A DNA stretch of 64,000 bases, from positions 1 through 64,000 of the forward strand of contig NZ_JAGTIS010000015.1 of assembly GCF_018704125.1 (NCBI RefSeq), in the 5' to 3' direction. The notes beneath the pieces were generated by a model that had not been told where the DNA came from, ran no database searches, and saw nothing but the letters and a program-made list of their open reading frames with translations. The DNA comes from Metapseudomonas boanensis. Its GTDB lineage: Bacteria > Pseudomonadota > Gammaproteobacteria > Pseudomonadales > Pseudomonadaceae. This document shows, in pieces, positions 49,147 through 57,630 of this stretch (position 1 is the stretch's first letter; each line of letters opens with the position of its first letter). The translations under genes were made by a program, and so were the position numbers.

Positions 49147-49392
49147 ATGCGCCGTCTTGCCATTTTCCTTGCCGCCGCTGTGCTCAGTACTCCGCTCTGG
49201 GCTGCACACTGCCCAGCCGACATGGCCAAGATCGATCAGCTGCTGAAAACCGACCCGCCTGCCGACCCCACAGTGCTTGAAGAAGTGAAAAAGCTTCGCG
49301 CCGAGGGTGAAGCGCTGCACAAGTCCGGCGACCACGCAGAGTCGGTCAAGGTGCTGGGCGAAGCCCTGAACCTGCTGCAATCCAGCGAGTAG
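49147..49392 (+). CDS. Small exported helical protein
   Basis: 81 residues with a signal peptide (MRRLAIFLAAAVLSTPLWA, cleaved before AHCPAD). The mature part (about 62 residues) is charged and helical (DMAKIDQLLKTDPPADPTVLEEVKKLRAEGEALHKSGDHAESVKVLGEAL), with a TPR-like second half. A tggaggttcgct ribosome site precedes the ATG. It stands alone, convergent with the sensor kinase gene two bases beyond its stop. I do not recognise a function. Confidence 0.75.
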   Translation: MRRLAIFLAAAVLSTPLWAAHCPADMAKIDQLLKTDPPADPTVLEEVKKLRAEGEALHKSGDHAESVKVLGEALNLLQSSE

Positions 49393-49394
49393 CC

Positions 49395-52307
49395 CTAAGC
49401 CTCCTGGCCGAGCAACGACAGCGCGATTCGCCGTACCTGCTTGAGGTCCACGGGTTTGCTCAAGCAAGCATCCGCCCCCCGGCGACGCGCTTCGGCCAGG
49501 AGTTTCTCGTCTACCGCAGCGCTCACCACCAGTACCGGCGTTTGCGCCAGGCGGGCATCGCCGCGAACGAAATCGAGCACCTCCAAACCGTCGCCGTCAG
49601 GCAGATCCAGATCCAGCAGCAACAACGCCGGCGTACTGGCCTCCAGCATCGTCACGGCCCTACCCACCGACCCGGCACCGCGAACATCAGCCAAGTCCCT
49701 GAGCCCCTCTTGCAGCACCTTCAGGCAGGCCGGGTGGTCCTCCACGCATAGCACCTCTGGCAGCGATTGAGGCTCGCTGACCTCCGGCTCGGCCGGCACC
49801 TCGGCCTCACTGCGCTCCGCCGCACTGGGCAGGTCGATCCAGAAGCGACTGCCGACATCCGGCGCACTACTGACGCCCATCTCACCGCCCATCAGCTCTG
49901 CCAGTTCACGGCAGAGCACCAGGCCGATCCCGGTTCCGGGAATGGTGGAATTCTCTCGCCCCAGCCGCTGGAAGGGCTGGAAGAGCATGGCCTGCTGTTC
50001 CGGGCTCAGGCCCGGACCACTGTCGGCCACCCACAGACGCACGCCTGCGGCACGCACCTCATAACCCATGCTGACCATTCCCTGCGGGCTGTTGTACTTC
50101 ATCGCGTTGGACAACAGGTTCAGCACCACTTGACGCAGCCGGCGCGCATCCGCCAACACATGCAAAGGCGGCTCGGGCGGAGGCATCTGTTGCAGCTGCA
50201 ATCGGCGCGCCTGCAATTCCGGCTGGATCAACTCAGCGCAGCTGGCCAGCAGCGGCCCGATATCCACGGGCGTCAATTGCAGCTGTTGGCGGCGACTCTC
50301 GATGCTCGACAGGTCGAGAATGTCGTCCACCAACGAGGTCAGGTGACGACTGGCGTTGACGATCTCGTGGGCGTAGTCGCCCTCTACCTTGCGATCCTCC
50401 CGCCCCTCGGCTTCCAGCCCGATCAACTGGGCGAATCCATTGATCGCATTGAGCGGCGTGCGAAGCTCGTGGCTCATGCTGGAGAGGAATCGGCTCTTGG
50501 CCTGGCTGGCGGCCTGGGCTTCGCGCGTTGCCAGACGCAACTCTTCCTCCACTTCCTTCAAGCGCGTGATGTCCACATGGGTGCCCGCCACCAGCAAGGC
50601 GTGACCGTCGGAATCGCGCTCCAGAACCTTGCCGCGACTAAGCAGCCAGGCATAGTTCCCCTCGGCGTCGGCAAAGCGATACTCGGCATCGAAGTTGTCC
50701 TGCTCGCTGCTGGAGAACAGCAAGCGCAGGCGCCGCGCTCGCTCGACGTCATCCGGATGCACCCGATCGTTGAATTCGTTGAGGGGCAAGTGGTCGCTGC
50801 GCAAACCAAAACGCTTCACGAAGCGCCCGCTCATCTTGATCGACTGGCTGCCCGCATCCACCTCCCACAGGCTTTCCGTGGTGCTCTCAAGTACCAGGTC
50901 AAGGTTGCGCCGGGCCTCCAGGCGCTCCTCCTCGCTGGCCTGCAGCTGCGAGCCGCTCAGCTGCACAGCCTCAGCGAGTGCCTGCAACTCAGCGATTCGG
51001 CTGGTCGGTGCAGGAGGCCGGAAATCGCCTACGCCAATGCGTTGCATCATCCCCATGATGCCTGCCATGGGCTGCGCCAGCTCATTGCTGAGACGCCGCG
51101 AGCGCGACCACATCCAAGCGAAGAACAAGGCATAGAAGAACGCCAAGCCGGCGATCAGCAGGTAACCGATCTGCTGGTAGCGCTCGGCCAGGCGGTTGGT
51201 TTCGCGAAAGATGTTCGCTTCGTCCACCACCATCATCAACCGCCAGCCGGTCTGCGGAATCTCGCTCCAGGCCACCAACTGCTTGCGTCCCCCCAACTCC
51301 ACCTCCTGCACGTTGCCCTTGCCGGCGGCCATGGCATCCAGCAACGGCTGCATCTCGCGGTGGCGGGTCAGGCTGAAATCCTCTGGCTTAAGCACTTCGC
51401 GGCGAACGGCCTCTTCATAGGAATAACGGGTCAGCTCACGCAGTCCGAAATCACGCTCCCCCGCCTCGGGCAGGGCCATGATGCTGTGGTCGCGGCTCAC
51501 CAGCATTGCGTATCCCTGCCAGGGCACTTTGAGATCACCGATTTCGCTGAGCATTTGCCCGACGGTGATATCCAGCCCGACCACCCCCTCCAGAAAGTCG
51601 CCTCGGTAGACCGGCGCAATGGCCGACATCATCCAGCCCAACCCGGCAGGGTCCAGGTAGACGTCGGTCCAGGCCATCTTGCGTTGCGGGTTGTGCTTGG
51701 CGTCGGCGAGGTAATAGAAGTTGTAGTTCGGTATCACCATGTCATGGGGATACTGCTCGGGCGTCATGAAGAAAGGAAAGATGCGGTTATAGCTGTCCCA
51801 GCTGTTGAAATAGACCGCCGCCACCAACGGATTGGCCTCCCGGATCGAACGCATCAGCGGGTCCACCTGCGACAGACGCAGCGCCTTGTCGTGGTCCTGG
51901 CGTTCTACCGGCGTGCTGCTGGCATAAAAGGAGGCGGCCCGGCCGTTGTCGGTCTTGGTATAGAGCACACCGTCCGAACTCAGCACATGACGGTCACGCT
52001 CGAGCTGGTCCGGCTTGAAGCTGCGATCCTGCAGCGCACGCCCAACCGCGTCACGAAACAGTCGCGTAGGCACCTCGATACTTTGCAGGCGCACGTCGAT
52101 GACCTTGCCCTCACGCTGCACCGCACTGCTCAAGTCCTCCAGCGCACTCTGCTGCAGGTAATCGACCTGCGCATCACGGATCGCGCTGTTGGTCAGCAGG
52201 TAGGCAGTGATCAGCACTGACTCCACCAGCACCAACGGGATCAGGGCGCTTTGGACGAATGCACGCCATATCCACTGGCGCAGGGGAGTTCGGGCGGAAC
52301 GCGGCAT
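49395..52307 (-). CDS. Hybrid sensor histidine kinase with Cache and PAS domains
   Basis: A 970-residue membrane sensor. Membrane segment one (about 15-37) leads into a periplasmic double-Cache domain (about 40-370); segment two lies at about 380-400. Then come a HAMP-like linker, a PAS domain (about 470-585), HisKA with [16 protein letters not shown] (phosphorylatable His613), the HATPase with [18 protein letters not shown] and GTGIGLVLC, and a C-terminal receiver ([12 protein letters not shown], acceptor Asp near 892; KPVD lysine). The ligand and the partner regulator are unknown; Cache domains of this kind often bind small organic acids or amino acids. It lies next to the lactate genes but on the opposite strand. 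Confidence 0.9.
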   Translation of the reverse strand: MPRSARTPLRQWIWRAFVQSALIPLVLVESVLITAYLLTNSAIRDAQVDYLQQSALEDLSSAVQREGKVIDVRLQSIEVPTRLFRDAVGRALQDRSFKPDQLERDRHVLSSDGVLYTKTDNGRAASFYASSTPVERQDHDKALRLSQVDPLMRSIREANPLVAAVYFNSWDSYNRIFPFFMTPEQYPHDMVIPNYNFYYLADAKHNPQRKMAWTDVYLDPAGLGWMMSAIAPVYRGDFLEGVVGLDITVGQMLSEIGDLKVPWQGYAMLVSRDHSIMALPEAGERDFGLRELTRYSYEEAVRREVLKPEDFSLTRHREMQPLLDAMAAGKGNVQEVELGGRKQLVAWSEIPQTGWRLMMVVDEANIFRETNRLAERYQQIGYLLIAGLAFFYALFFAWMWSRSRRLSNELAQPMAGIMGMMQRIGVGDFRPPAPTSRIAELQALAEAVQLSGSQLQASEEERLEARRNLDLVLESTTESLWEVDAGSQSIKMSGRFVKRFGLRSDHLPLNEFNDRVHPDDVERARRLRLLFSSSEQDNFDAEYRFADAEGNYAWLLSRGKVLERDSDGHALLVAGTHVDITRLKEVEEELRLATREAQAASQAKSRFLSSMSHELRTPLNAINGFAQLIGLEAEGREDRKVEGDYAHEIVNASRHLTSLVDDILDLSSIESRRQQLQLTPVDIGPLLASCAELIQPELQARRLQLQQMPPPEPPLHVLADARRLRQVVLNLLSNAMKYNSPQGMVSMGYEVRAAGVRLWVADSGPGLSPEQQAMLFQPFQRLGRENSTIPGTGIGLVLCRELAELMGGEMGVSSAPDVGSRFWIDLPSAAERSEAEVPAEPEVSEPQSLPEVLCVEDHPACLKVLQEGLRDLADVRGAGSVGRAVTMLEASTPALLLLDLDLPDGDGLEVLDFVRGDARLAQTPVLVVSAAVDEKLLAEARRRGADACLSKPVDLKQVRRIALSLLGQEA

Positions 52308-52427
52308 GGCGACGTCTCAGCTCAAAAAGTCTTCCTGACGATAGCTTGCAATCATACCGCAAGCCCCCATATAGCTGGCATGGACGAATACACCAAATGC
52401 GCAGTCGACGCTGCGCGGCCCATGCCG

Positions 52428-52433
52428 TAGAAT
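52428..52433 (+). promoter_or_regulatory. Possible -10 box of ssrA
   Basis: tagaat lies 27 bases before the mature tmRNA 5' end, leaving room for a short leader removed by RNase P. The -35 box is unclear. Confidence 0.4.
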
Positions 52434-52460
52434 AGACGATGTTGTACACCCAGCAGTTTT

Positions 52461-52835
52461 GGGGCCGATTAGGATTCGACGCCGGTAACAAAACTCTAGG
52501 GGCATGCCGAGCTGGTAGCAGACCTCGTAAATTAGCTGCTGCAAACTATTAGTTGCCAACGACGACAACTACGGGGCGGCCCTCGCGGCCTAACCCTTCT
52601 GGCGGCTTCGGCTGCCAGCAGTCACTAGGGGATGCCTGTAAACCCGAAACGACTGTCAGATAGAACAGGATCGCCGCCAAGTTCGCTGTAGACGTAACGG
52701 CTAAAACTCATACAGCTCGCTCAGAGCACCCTGCCAGTCGGGCCGCAATGAGCTAACTCAGTAGACTTGGCTAAGCATGTAGTCCCGAAAGCGGAGAGCT
52801 GGCGGACGGGGGTTCAAGTCCCCCCGGCTCCACCA
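52461..52835 (+). ncRNA. ssrA: Transfer-messenger RNA (tmRNA)
   Basis: The 375-base RNA starts GGGGCCGATTAGGATTCGAC and ends GGTTCAAGTCCCCC..CTCCACCA; the ends form the alanine-type acceptor stem and T arm. The tag reading frame at 52555-52593 starts at GCC after tagtt and encodes ANDDNYGAALAA and stop, two residues longer than the ten-residue E. coli tag but ending LAA, which ClpXP recognises. The 3' end is the insertion site of the island that follows. SmpB, its partner, is at 39737. Confidence 0.96.
52801..52835 (+). other. Island attachment site (attL) at the ssrA 3' end
   Basis: The last 35 bases of ssrA, including the T arm and CCA, abut an integrase gene starting 184 bp downstream in the same direction. 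ssrA is a known target for P4-type integrases. The exact core cannot be fixed because the second copy is outside the window. Confidence 0.7.
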
Positions 52836-52846
52836 TACAACCATCT

Positions 52847-52872
52847 AAAGACGTCCTCGGACGTCTTTTTTT
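52847..52872 (+). terminator. Terminator behind ssrA, on the island side
   Basis: aaagacgtcc and ggacgtcttt form a stem followed by further T. It lies 11 bases past the tmRNA 3' end, just inside the island if the att core ends at CCA. Confidence 0.85.
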
Positions 52873-53019
52873 GTGCCTGAAACCCAGTAAAAACGGGGCT
52901 TTCAGCGTTATCACGATCCGATAGCGTCCAGCGGGATCCATGAGATTCTGTATTCCAAGTGGTATTCCAAGCCCTCAGCTGGTAATTTTTGGAATACACA
53001 AACAGCACTGGAATACACC

Positions 53020-54276
53020 ATGGGTGCCCAAGCCACGCGCCTTTCAGACCTCAAAGTCAAAGCCGCCAAACCTAAGGAAAAGGACTACACGCTCACTGAT
53101 GGCAATGGACTTCAATTGCGAGTGAGAATCAATGGCTCAAGGCTGTGGAATTTCAACTATATCCATCCCGTAACCAAAAAACGGATCAACATGGGACTAG
53201 GCACCTTCCCCGAGGTGAGCCTGGCTCAAGCACGCAAGCGAACCGTTGAGGCCAGGGAGCTCGTCGCTCAGGGACTAGATCCCAAAGAAAGGCGCAATGC
53301 TGATCGACAAGCCAAAAAGGCAGCGACTGAGCATACGTTCCAGAACGTGGCAACGGCCTGGTATGAACTGAAAAAGGATGCGGTTACCCAGGCCTACGCC
53401 GAGGACATCTGGCGCTCTCTCACGCTACACATCTTCCCTGACTTGGGCACCACCCCCATCTCTGCCATCAACGCCCCTCAGGTCATCAATCTGCTCCGCC
53501 CGCTCGAAACCAAGGGCAGCCTTGAGACCGTTAAACGGCTGACGCAGCGGCTCAACGAAATCATGACCTACGGGGTCAACTCGGGACTGATTCACGCGAA
53601 CCCGCTCAGTGGGATCCGCTCCGTCTTCAAGAAGCCGAAGAAGAAGAACATGGCGGCACTGCCCCCAGATGAGCTGAAAGAGCTCATGGTGGCAATCGCC
53701 AATGCCAGCATCAAAAGAACGACCCGCTGCCTGATTGAATGGCAGCTTCACACCATGACCCGGCCAGCCGAGGCAGCGACCACCCGCTGGGCGGACATCG
53801 ACATCGAGAAGAAGGTCTGGACAATTCCCGCCGAACGAATGAAGAAACGCCGCACGCACATTGTCCCGCTCACGGAACAGGCGCTGGCGCTTCTGGAAGC
53901 GATCAAGCCTTACAGCGGACATCGCGAATACGTCTTCCCTGCAGACCGTAACCCGCGCACCCACTGCAATAGTCAGACTGCCAACATGGCCCTGAAACGC
54001 ATGGGTTTCGAAGGGCGCCTGGTCAGCCATGGCATGCGATCAATGGCCAGCACCATCCTCAACGAACACGGCTGGGATCCAGAATTGATCGAGGTAGCGC
54101 TTGCCCACGTCGACAAGGACGAGGTTCGCAGCGCCTACAACCGGGCGGACTACATTGAGCGCAGGCGCCCGATGATGACCTGGTGGAGCGAGCACATCCA
54201 AGAAGCAGCTATGGGCAATCTGTCGGTGTCAGCTGTCAAGGAGAATCGGGACAGAAAAGTCGTTTCGATACGCTGA
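53020..54276 (+). CDS. Tyrosine recombinase (P4-type integrase)
   Basis: The 418 residues have an N-terminal arm-binding DUF4102 domain (RLSDLKVKAAKPKEKDYTL and MGLGTFPEVSLAQARKR), a SAM-like core-binding part (about 105-205), and the catalytic domain with Arg248 (HTMTRPAEAATTRW), HGMR (His337, Arg340), His363 in LAHVDKD and Tyr373 in SAYNRADY. It integrates and excises the island at ssrA. All catalytic residues are intact, so it may be active. Start ATG 53020 matches family N-termini. Confidence 0.95.
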   Translation: MGAQATRLSDLKVKAAKPKEKDYTLTDGNGLQLRVRINGSRLWNFNYIHPVTKKRINMGLGTFPEVSLAQARKRTVEARELVAQGLDPKERRNADRQAKKAATEHTFQNVATAWYELKKDAVTQAYAEDIWRSLTLHIFPDLGTTPISAINAPQVINLLRPLETKGSLETVKRLTQRLNEIMTYGVNSGLIHANPLSGIRSVFKKPKKKNMAALPPDELKELMVAIANASIKRTTRCLIEWQLHTMTRPAEAATTRWADIDIEKKVWTIPAERMKKRRTHIVPLTEQALALLEAIKPYSGHREYVFPADRNPRTHCNSQTANMALKRMGFEGRLVSHGMRSMASTILNEHGWDPELIEVALAHVDKDEVRSAYNRADYIERRRPMMTWWSEHIQEAAMGNLSVSAVKENRDRKVVSIR

Positions 54277-54331
54277 TAAATGGGTAACTACCGGAAAGCA
54301 GCCATACTGCCCCAACAAGATCAGTAGTAAT

Positions 54332-54877
54332 TCAATCGTAGTGAACCCAGCGTTGATCTTCGAAGCTGTATTCGTATTTTGAAAAGGAGTCCCCGGCGGC
54401 TGAAGGCACAGCCAAATAGGGACGTCCTTCCCTCACTCGGTAGATCACCTCCGGCTGGAAGACGGCAATCCGTACTGCCGGAAGTCTTGGCAGATGCTTG
54501 GGGCTGAGGGCCGCAAGAGTTTCCGGATAGCCCCCATTTTCCTGCTTGAAGTCTTCGATCGCCTTGGCGATAGGCGATGCCATTCCCGGGGTAAGCTTGT
54601 CGGTTTTTAACACCGCCACAACCGCCAGGGCTGAAACAACCATCATCACGACCACTCGCCGGCACAGGCGTGCGCACCACGCTTTATCTTTAATAACGAG
54701 AAATGCTGCCAGCGCAGTGGGAATCCCCAGCAGAACGACACCAATCAGCACCATCATTGAAAGAATCGCCGTGCCGAATAGCACAGCAGGTACAACTGTG
54801 AGCAGAAGCACTAAAACCCACGTAATGCGAATTTCGCTTACCCAGGCTTCCCAACGCTTTCTACAAAACTCTGTCAT
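54332..54877 (-). CDS. Membrane protein of unknown function
   Basis: 181 residues with two or three membrane helices (ITWVLVLLLTVVPAVLFGTAILSMMVLIGVVLLGIPTALAAFLVI near 18-62, and VVVMMVVSALAVVAVL near 75-90), then a soluble part: PIAKAIEDFKQENGGYPETLAALSPKHLPRLPA. The latter resembles the globular part of pilin-like or secretin-pathway pseudopilins (DFKxENGxYPETLxxL), found in many uncharacterised proteins. It is on the opposite strand to the integrase, in the AT-richer cargo region. Function unknown. Confidence 0.65.
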   Translation of the reverse strand: MTEFCRKRWEAWVSEIRITWVLVLLLTVVPAVLFGTAILSMMVLIGVVLLGIPTALAAFLVIKDKAWCARLCRRVVVMMVVSALAVVAVLKTDKLTPGMASPIAKAIEDFKQENGGYPETLAALSPKHLPRLPAVRIAVFQPEVIYRVREGRPYLAVPSAAGDSFSKYEYSFEDQRWVHYD

Positions 54878-54895
54878 GGTGAGGCTCTGAAACCC

Positions 54896-55192
54896 TTATG
54901 TGCGATAATAAACAAGCAAAGCCATTTCTATTACCTCCCGAACGCCGCAAAGACTCTCATCCTCCGCTGCATCAATCCACCCAGGAAGCATTGAAATCAT
55001 TTCCAGACCCTCTTCATCCAGCTTTCCGCTCCGAGGAAGCAGTATCTCAGCGACCCAAGCCGCCTCTAGCGCAGTCCCATTCAGCACATCGAACAAGCAC
55101 AACCGGAGCATATAAAGACCATACCGCTCTTTCTTGGCAGCATCAATTGCAGCCCTGACAGCGTTAGCCTTATTTGAATTGGGAACACGCAT
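54896..55192 (-). CDS. Hypothetical protein
   Basis: 98 residues, no signal peptide and no membrane segment: MRVPNSNKANAVRAAIDAAKKERYG, then LRLCLFDVLNGTALEAAWVAEILLPR, and ISMLPGWIDAAEDESLC. Mostly helical. ATG 55192 is chosen over an in-frame start seven codons upstream. It is 18 bp before the membrane-protein gene on the same strand and may be made with it. I do not recognise a family. Confidence 0.55.
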   Translation of the reverse strand: MRVPNSNKANAVRAAIDAAKKERYGLYMLRLCLFDVLNGTALEAAWVAEILLPRSGKLDEEGLEMISMLPGWIDAAEDESLCGVREVIEMALLVYYRT

Positions 55193-55356
55193 TATAAACA
55201 GCCCCCGCGTCACACCAAAAAATTCAGGACCTGATAAAAGCGCATGAAATTCAATTCAGATTCGCCAAACCCTAATAGCAAGGCGATTCTTTAAGCACGA
55301 CCAGAGCGACAATCAAACCACCCACACGCCCCTACCGCATCATTACCTTTAACAAG

Positions 55357-56886
55357 TTAAGCTCCAGCGCAATGATGCGCCATAACATCCTCTACATCCA
55401 TCAATCGAAGATCAGGAAAAAGGATGTCATTCCCCCTCAAAAGCTTATACCAATTTAAGTCACTCTCAAAATACTCCACCTGCGCCTCTGTTAAAGAAAA
55501 GGGATTCCTACTCCCCAGCGCACTCCATTTCAATTTATCCGAAAAACGATCAATTAATCCAAAAGACCATGGAATGGTTTTATTGGAAAATAATTGCCTC
55601 CACCCCCAGAGCCCTTCAAACCGTTCAATTAGCTCTACTGACCAAGGCAGAGCCTCATTTGAAGAAAGCACCTCCCAAAACCATTTCCCCTGAAATCGTT
55701 CAATCAACTCAAGCGACCAAGGTAAAGCCATATTTCTAGAAAGACCCACCCAATCCCAATGATCTTCGAAACGTTCGACCAAATCAATCGACCAAGGTAG
55801 GGCTTGGTTTTCAGACAATGCAGACAACTTAAATCGCCCCGAAAAATAATCGATAAAGCCGACAGACCACGGGATCTTTTTATTTTTAAACAACACATCC
55901 CAATCCCAGTGATCTTTAAAACGCTCCACAAGAAAAATTGACCAAGGCAAAGCCACATTGCGAGACAGCGTAGACCAACACCAGCAATCCTCATAACGTT
56001 CGATCAACTCGACGGACCATGGTAGAGCAGTATTATTGGAAAGCTGCAGCCAATTCCAGCGACCCTCAAAGTTCTCAATCAGATCTACTGACCATGGCAA
56101 CCCTTTATTCTCAGACAACCCAGACCAGTCCCAACGCCCCTCAAAACACTTGAGCAACCCAAATGACCAAGGAAGCGTGGGAACAAGACTCAGACTTCGC
56201 CAATTCAAAGAATCCGCATAATACACTATCAACTCCGCCGACCACGGAATGGAAAAGTTATAACTAAGACACTCCCACTCCCAACGATCTTTAAAGTGAT
56301 CAATTAGCCCGAGTGACCACGGCAGATACTCATTACTAGAAAGCCCCTCCATTGCCTCCCAGTCCCAGCGCCCCTCAAAGCGCTCAATCAGTTCGATTGA
56401 CCATGGCAAGTCTTGTCTTATGGACAGCCCCCACCAGTCCCAACGACTCTCAAAGCGCGCTATCAGTTCGTCTGACCATGGCAATGATTTATTTTGAGAA
56501 AGACCCGACCAGCACCATCGTTCCTCAAAACGCTCAATCAATTCGAATGACCAAGGTAACGCGGTATTCATGGAAAGGGCTTTCCAGTTCCAGCGATCCT
56601 CATAACGCTCAATCAAATCGATTGACCAAACCAAGGCTCTATTACAGGATATTCCAGCCCAGTCCCATTGCGTCAGATAGGATTCTAAAAGATCGCCAGA
56701 AAGCACCTGCTTACAGGACAGAAAGCTTTTTGTACCCTTAAATGAAACTCGCTTGAGCATGGCAACTAGCCGCCCCCGCTCAAGTTCCATGCACATAGCC
56801 TGTCGCCTGCCGGCCATCGGCACCTGCTCCGGATAGTGATTAACACTTGCAGGTAGCGATTCGCGGCGAGATTCTTGCTCACTCAT
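55357..56886 (-). CDS. Protein of seventeen 25-residue W/LPWS repeats
   Basis: The 509 residues consist of an N-terminal stretch of about 73 residues followed by tandem units of 25 residues with the pattern WxWxxLSxNxxLPWSxELIERFExR. I count seventeen units; one (EAMEGLSSN) carries a three-residue insertion, and the last two are degenerate. Each unit spans 75 bp of DNA. There is no signal peptide or membrane helix. The GC content is clearly below that of the core genes, which suggests transfer. A gaggcaaatct ribosome site precedes the ATG. I recognise no family; the repeats are likely to form an extended solenoid scaffold. Confidence 0.7.
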   Translation of the reverse strand: MSEQESRRESLPASVNHYPEQVPMAGRRQAMCMELERGRLVAMLKRVSFKGTKSFLSCKQVLSGDLLESYLTQWDWAGISCNRALVWSIDLIERYEDRWNWKALSMNTALPWSFELIERFEERWCWSGLSQNKSLPWSDELIARFESRWDWWGLSIRQDLPWSIELIERFEGRWDWEAMEGLSSNEYLPWSLGLIDHFKDRWEWECLSYNFSIPWSAELIVYYADSLNWRSLSLVPTLPWSFGLLKCFEGRWDWSGLSENKGLPWSVDLIENFEGRWNWLQLSNNTALPWSVELIERYEDCWCWSTLSRNVALPWSIFLVERFKDHWDWDVLFKNKKIPWSVGFIDYFSGRFKLSALSENQALPWSIDLVERFEDHWDWVGLSRNMALPWSLELIERFQGKWFWEVLSSNEALPWSVELIERFEGLWGWRQLFSNKTIPWSFGLIDRFSDKLKWSALGSRNPFSLTEAQVEYFESDLNWYKLLRGNDILFPDLRLMDVEDVMAHHCAGA

Positions 56887-56923
56887 AGATTTGCCTCAAT
56901 ACTCCTGATAGGAGGAACGCTAC

Positions 56924-57046
56924 ATGAACCGCCTCGGCGATGAAACCTGTCGACGGCATTGCAAGTACGCAGGCGACGTTTTACACAGCTTGGGTCGATG
57001 GCGCGTTAGAATTTTCGTAGAAGCGCCAGAATCGGTCATTTTTTGA
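56924..57046 (+). CDS. Possible 40-residue protein
   Basis: An ORF of 40 codons (MNRLGDETCRRHCKYAGDV at the start) with an aggagg ribosome site 8 bases before its ATG. It is in the 320-bp gap between the repeat gene and the zinc-ribbon gene, divergent from the former. The rest of the gap holds the direct repeats at 57027 and 57085. Coding status is uncertain; there is no recognisable domain. Confidence 0.3.
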   Translation: MNRLGDETCRRHCKYAGDVLHSLGRWRVRIFVEAPESVIF

Positions 57047-57095
57047 GCTACAGAGACAGCTCCCGCCAAAGTCGGATTTTTCAACAGAATCGGTC
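57027..57095. repeat. Two direct copies of cagaatcggtc
   Basis: The 11-base word occurs at 57027-57037 and 57085-57095, 58 bases apart, in the gap before the zinc-ribbon gene. It could be a remnant of a mobile element end or a binding site; no inverted terminal repeat was found with it. Confidence 0.45.
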
Positions 57096-57206
57096 GACTG
57101 CCGCCGTCACAGCCTTAGTTCTGATGCACACGACACAGCAATTCGATTCGAAAAAATCTCAGCCCTACATAACAGCAATGACACCCCTACCAAGGAGCTT
57201 CTAACC

Positions 57207-57536
57207 ATGTCATTGCAGTGCCCTCGCTGCCACTCCCCAAAAGTCGCTTCCTTCCACCACGCCATGAAAGTCGGCGCGGCCATCGGCACCGTCGGTGGTA
57301 TTGCGCGTGGCGTCAGCACTGCCCTCGCTGGTGGTCAGGCCGGCGCAGCGCTCGGTGCTTTCGCCGGGCCCATCGGCATCACGCTCGGAACCGTGTCGGG
57401 CGCCATCCTTGGTGGACTGGCTGGCGGTGTTAGTGGCTGTGCGCTCGGCGCCCAATTGGGCGAATCGCTCGACCGCCACTTCCTGGCCCATAACCTCTGC
57501 CTGCTCTGCGGACATCGCTTCAACCTGCCGGCCTAG
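57207..57536 (+). CDS. Zinc-ribbon protein with Gly-rich hydrophobic core
   Basis: 109 residues: an N-terminal CPRC (MSLQCPRCHSPK), a long Gly/Ala stretch (VGAAIGTVGGIARGVSTALAGGQAGAALGAFAG...ILGGLAGG) of glycine-zipper type, and a C-terminal LCLLCGHRFNL. The two CxxC pairs probably share one zinc, holding the ends of a membrane-inserting or oligomerising middle. An aaggag ribosome site precedes the ATG. A protein of similar build lies at 60964. Function unknown. Confidence 0.6.
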   Translation: MSLQCPRCHSPKVASFHHAMKVGAAIGTVGGIARGVSTALAGGQAGAALGAFAGPIGITLGTVSGAILGGLAGGVSGCALGAQLGESLDRHFLAHNLCLLCGHRFNLPA

Positions 57537-57630
57537 TCCGGCGCCCCCCTCTCCTCATTTCATTCGTCCGGTCGGTGCTGCGCCTCGCGCAGCGCTTTAT
57601 GCCGGCCTGCACCCAAAAGGAATCTCAAGA

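Noticed and set aside
55357-56886. Regular 75-bp periodicity that could be taken for a CRISPR array
   Set aside because: The period is coding, in one frame, with varying DNA and conserved protein pattern; repeats are not identical, there are no unique spacers and no cas genes.
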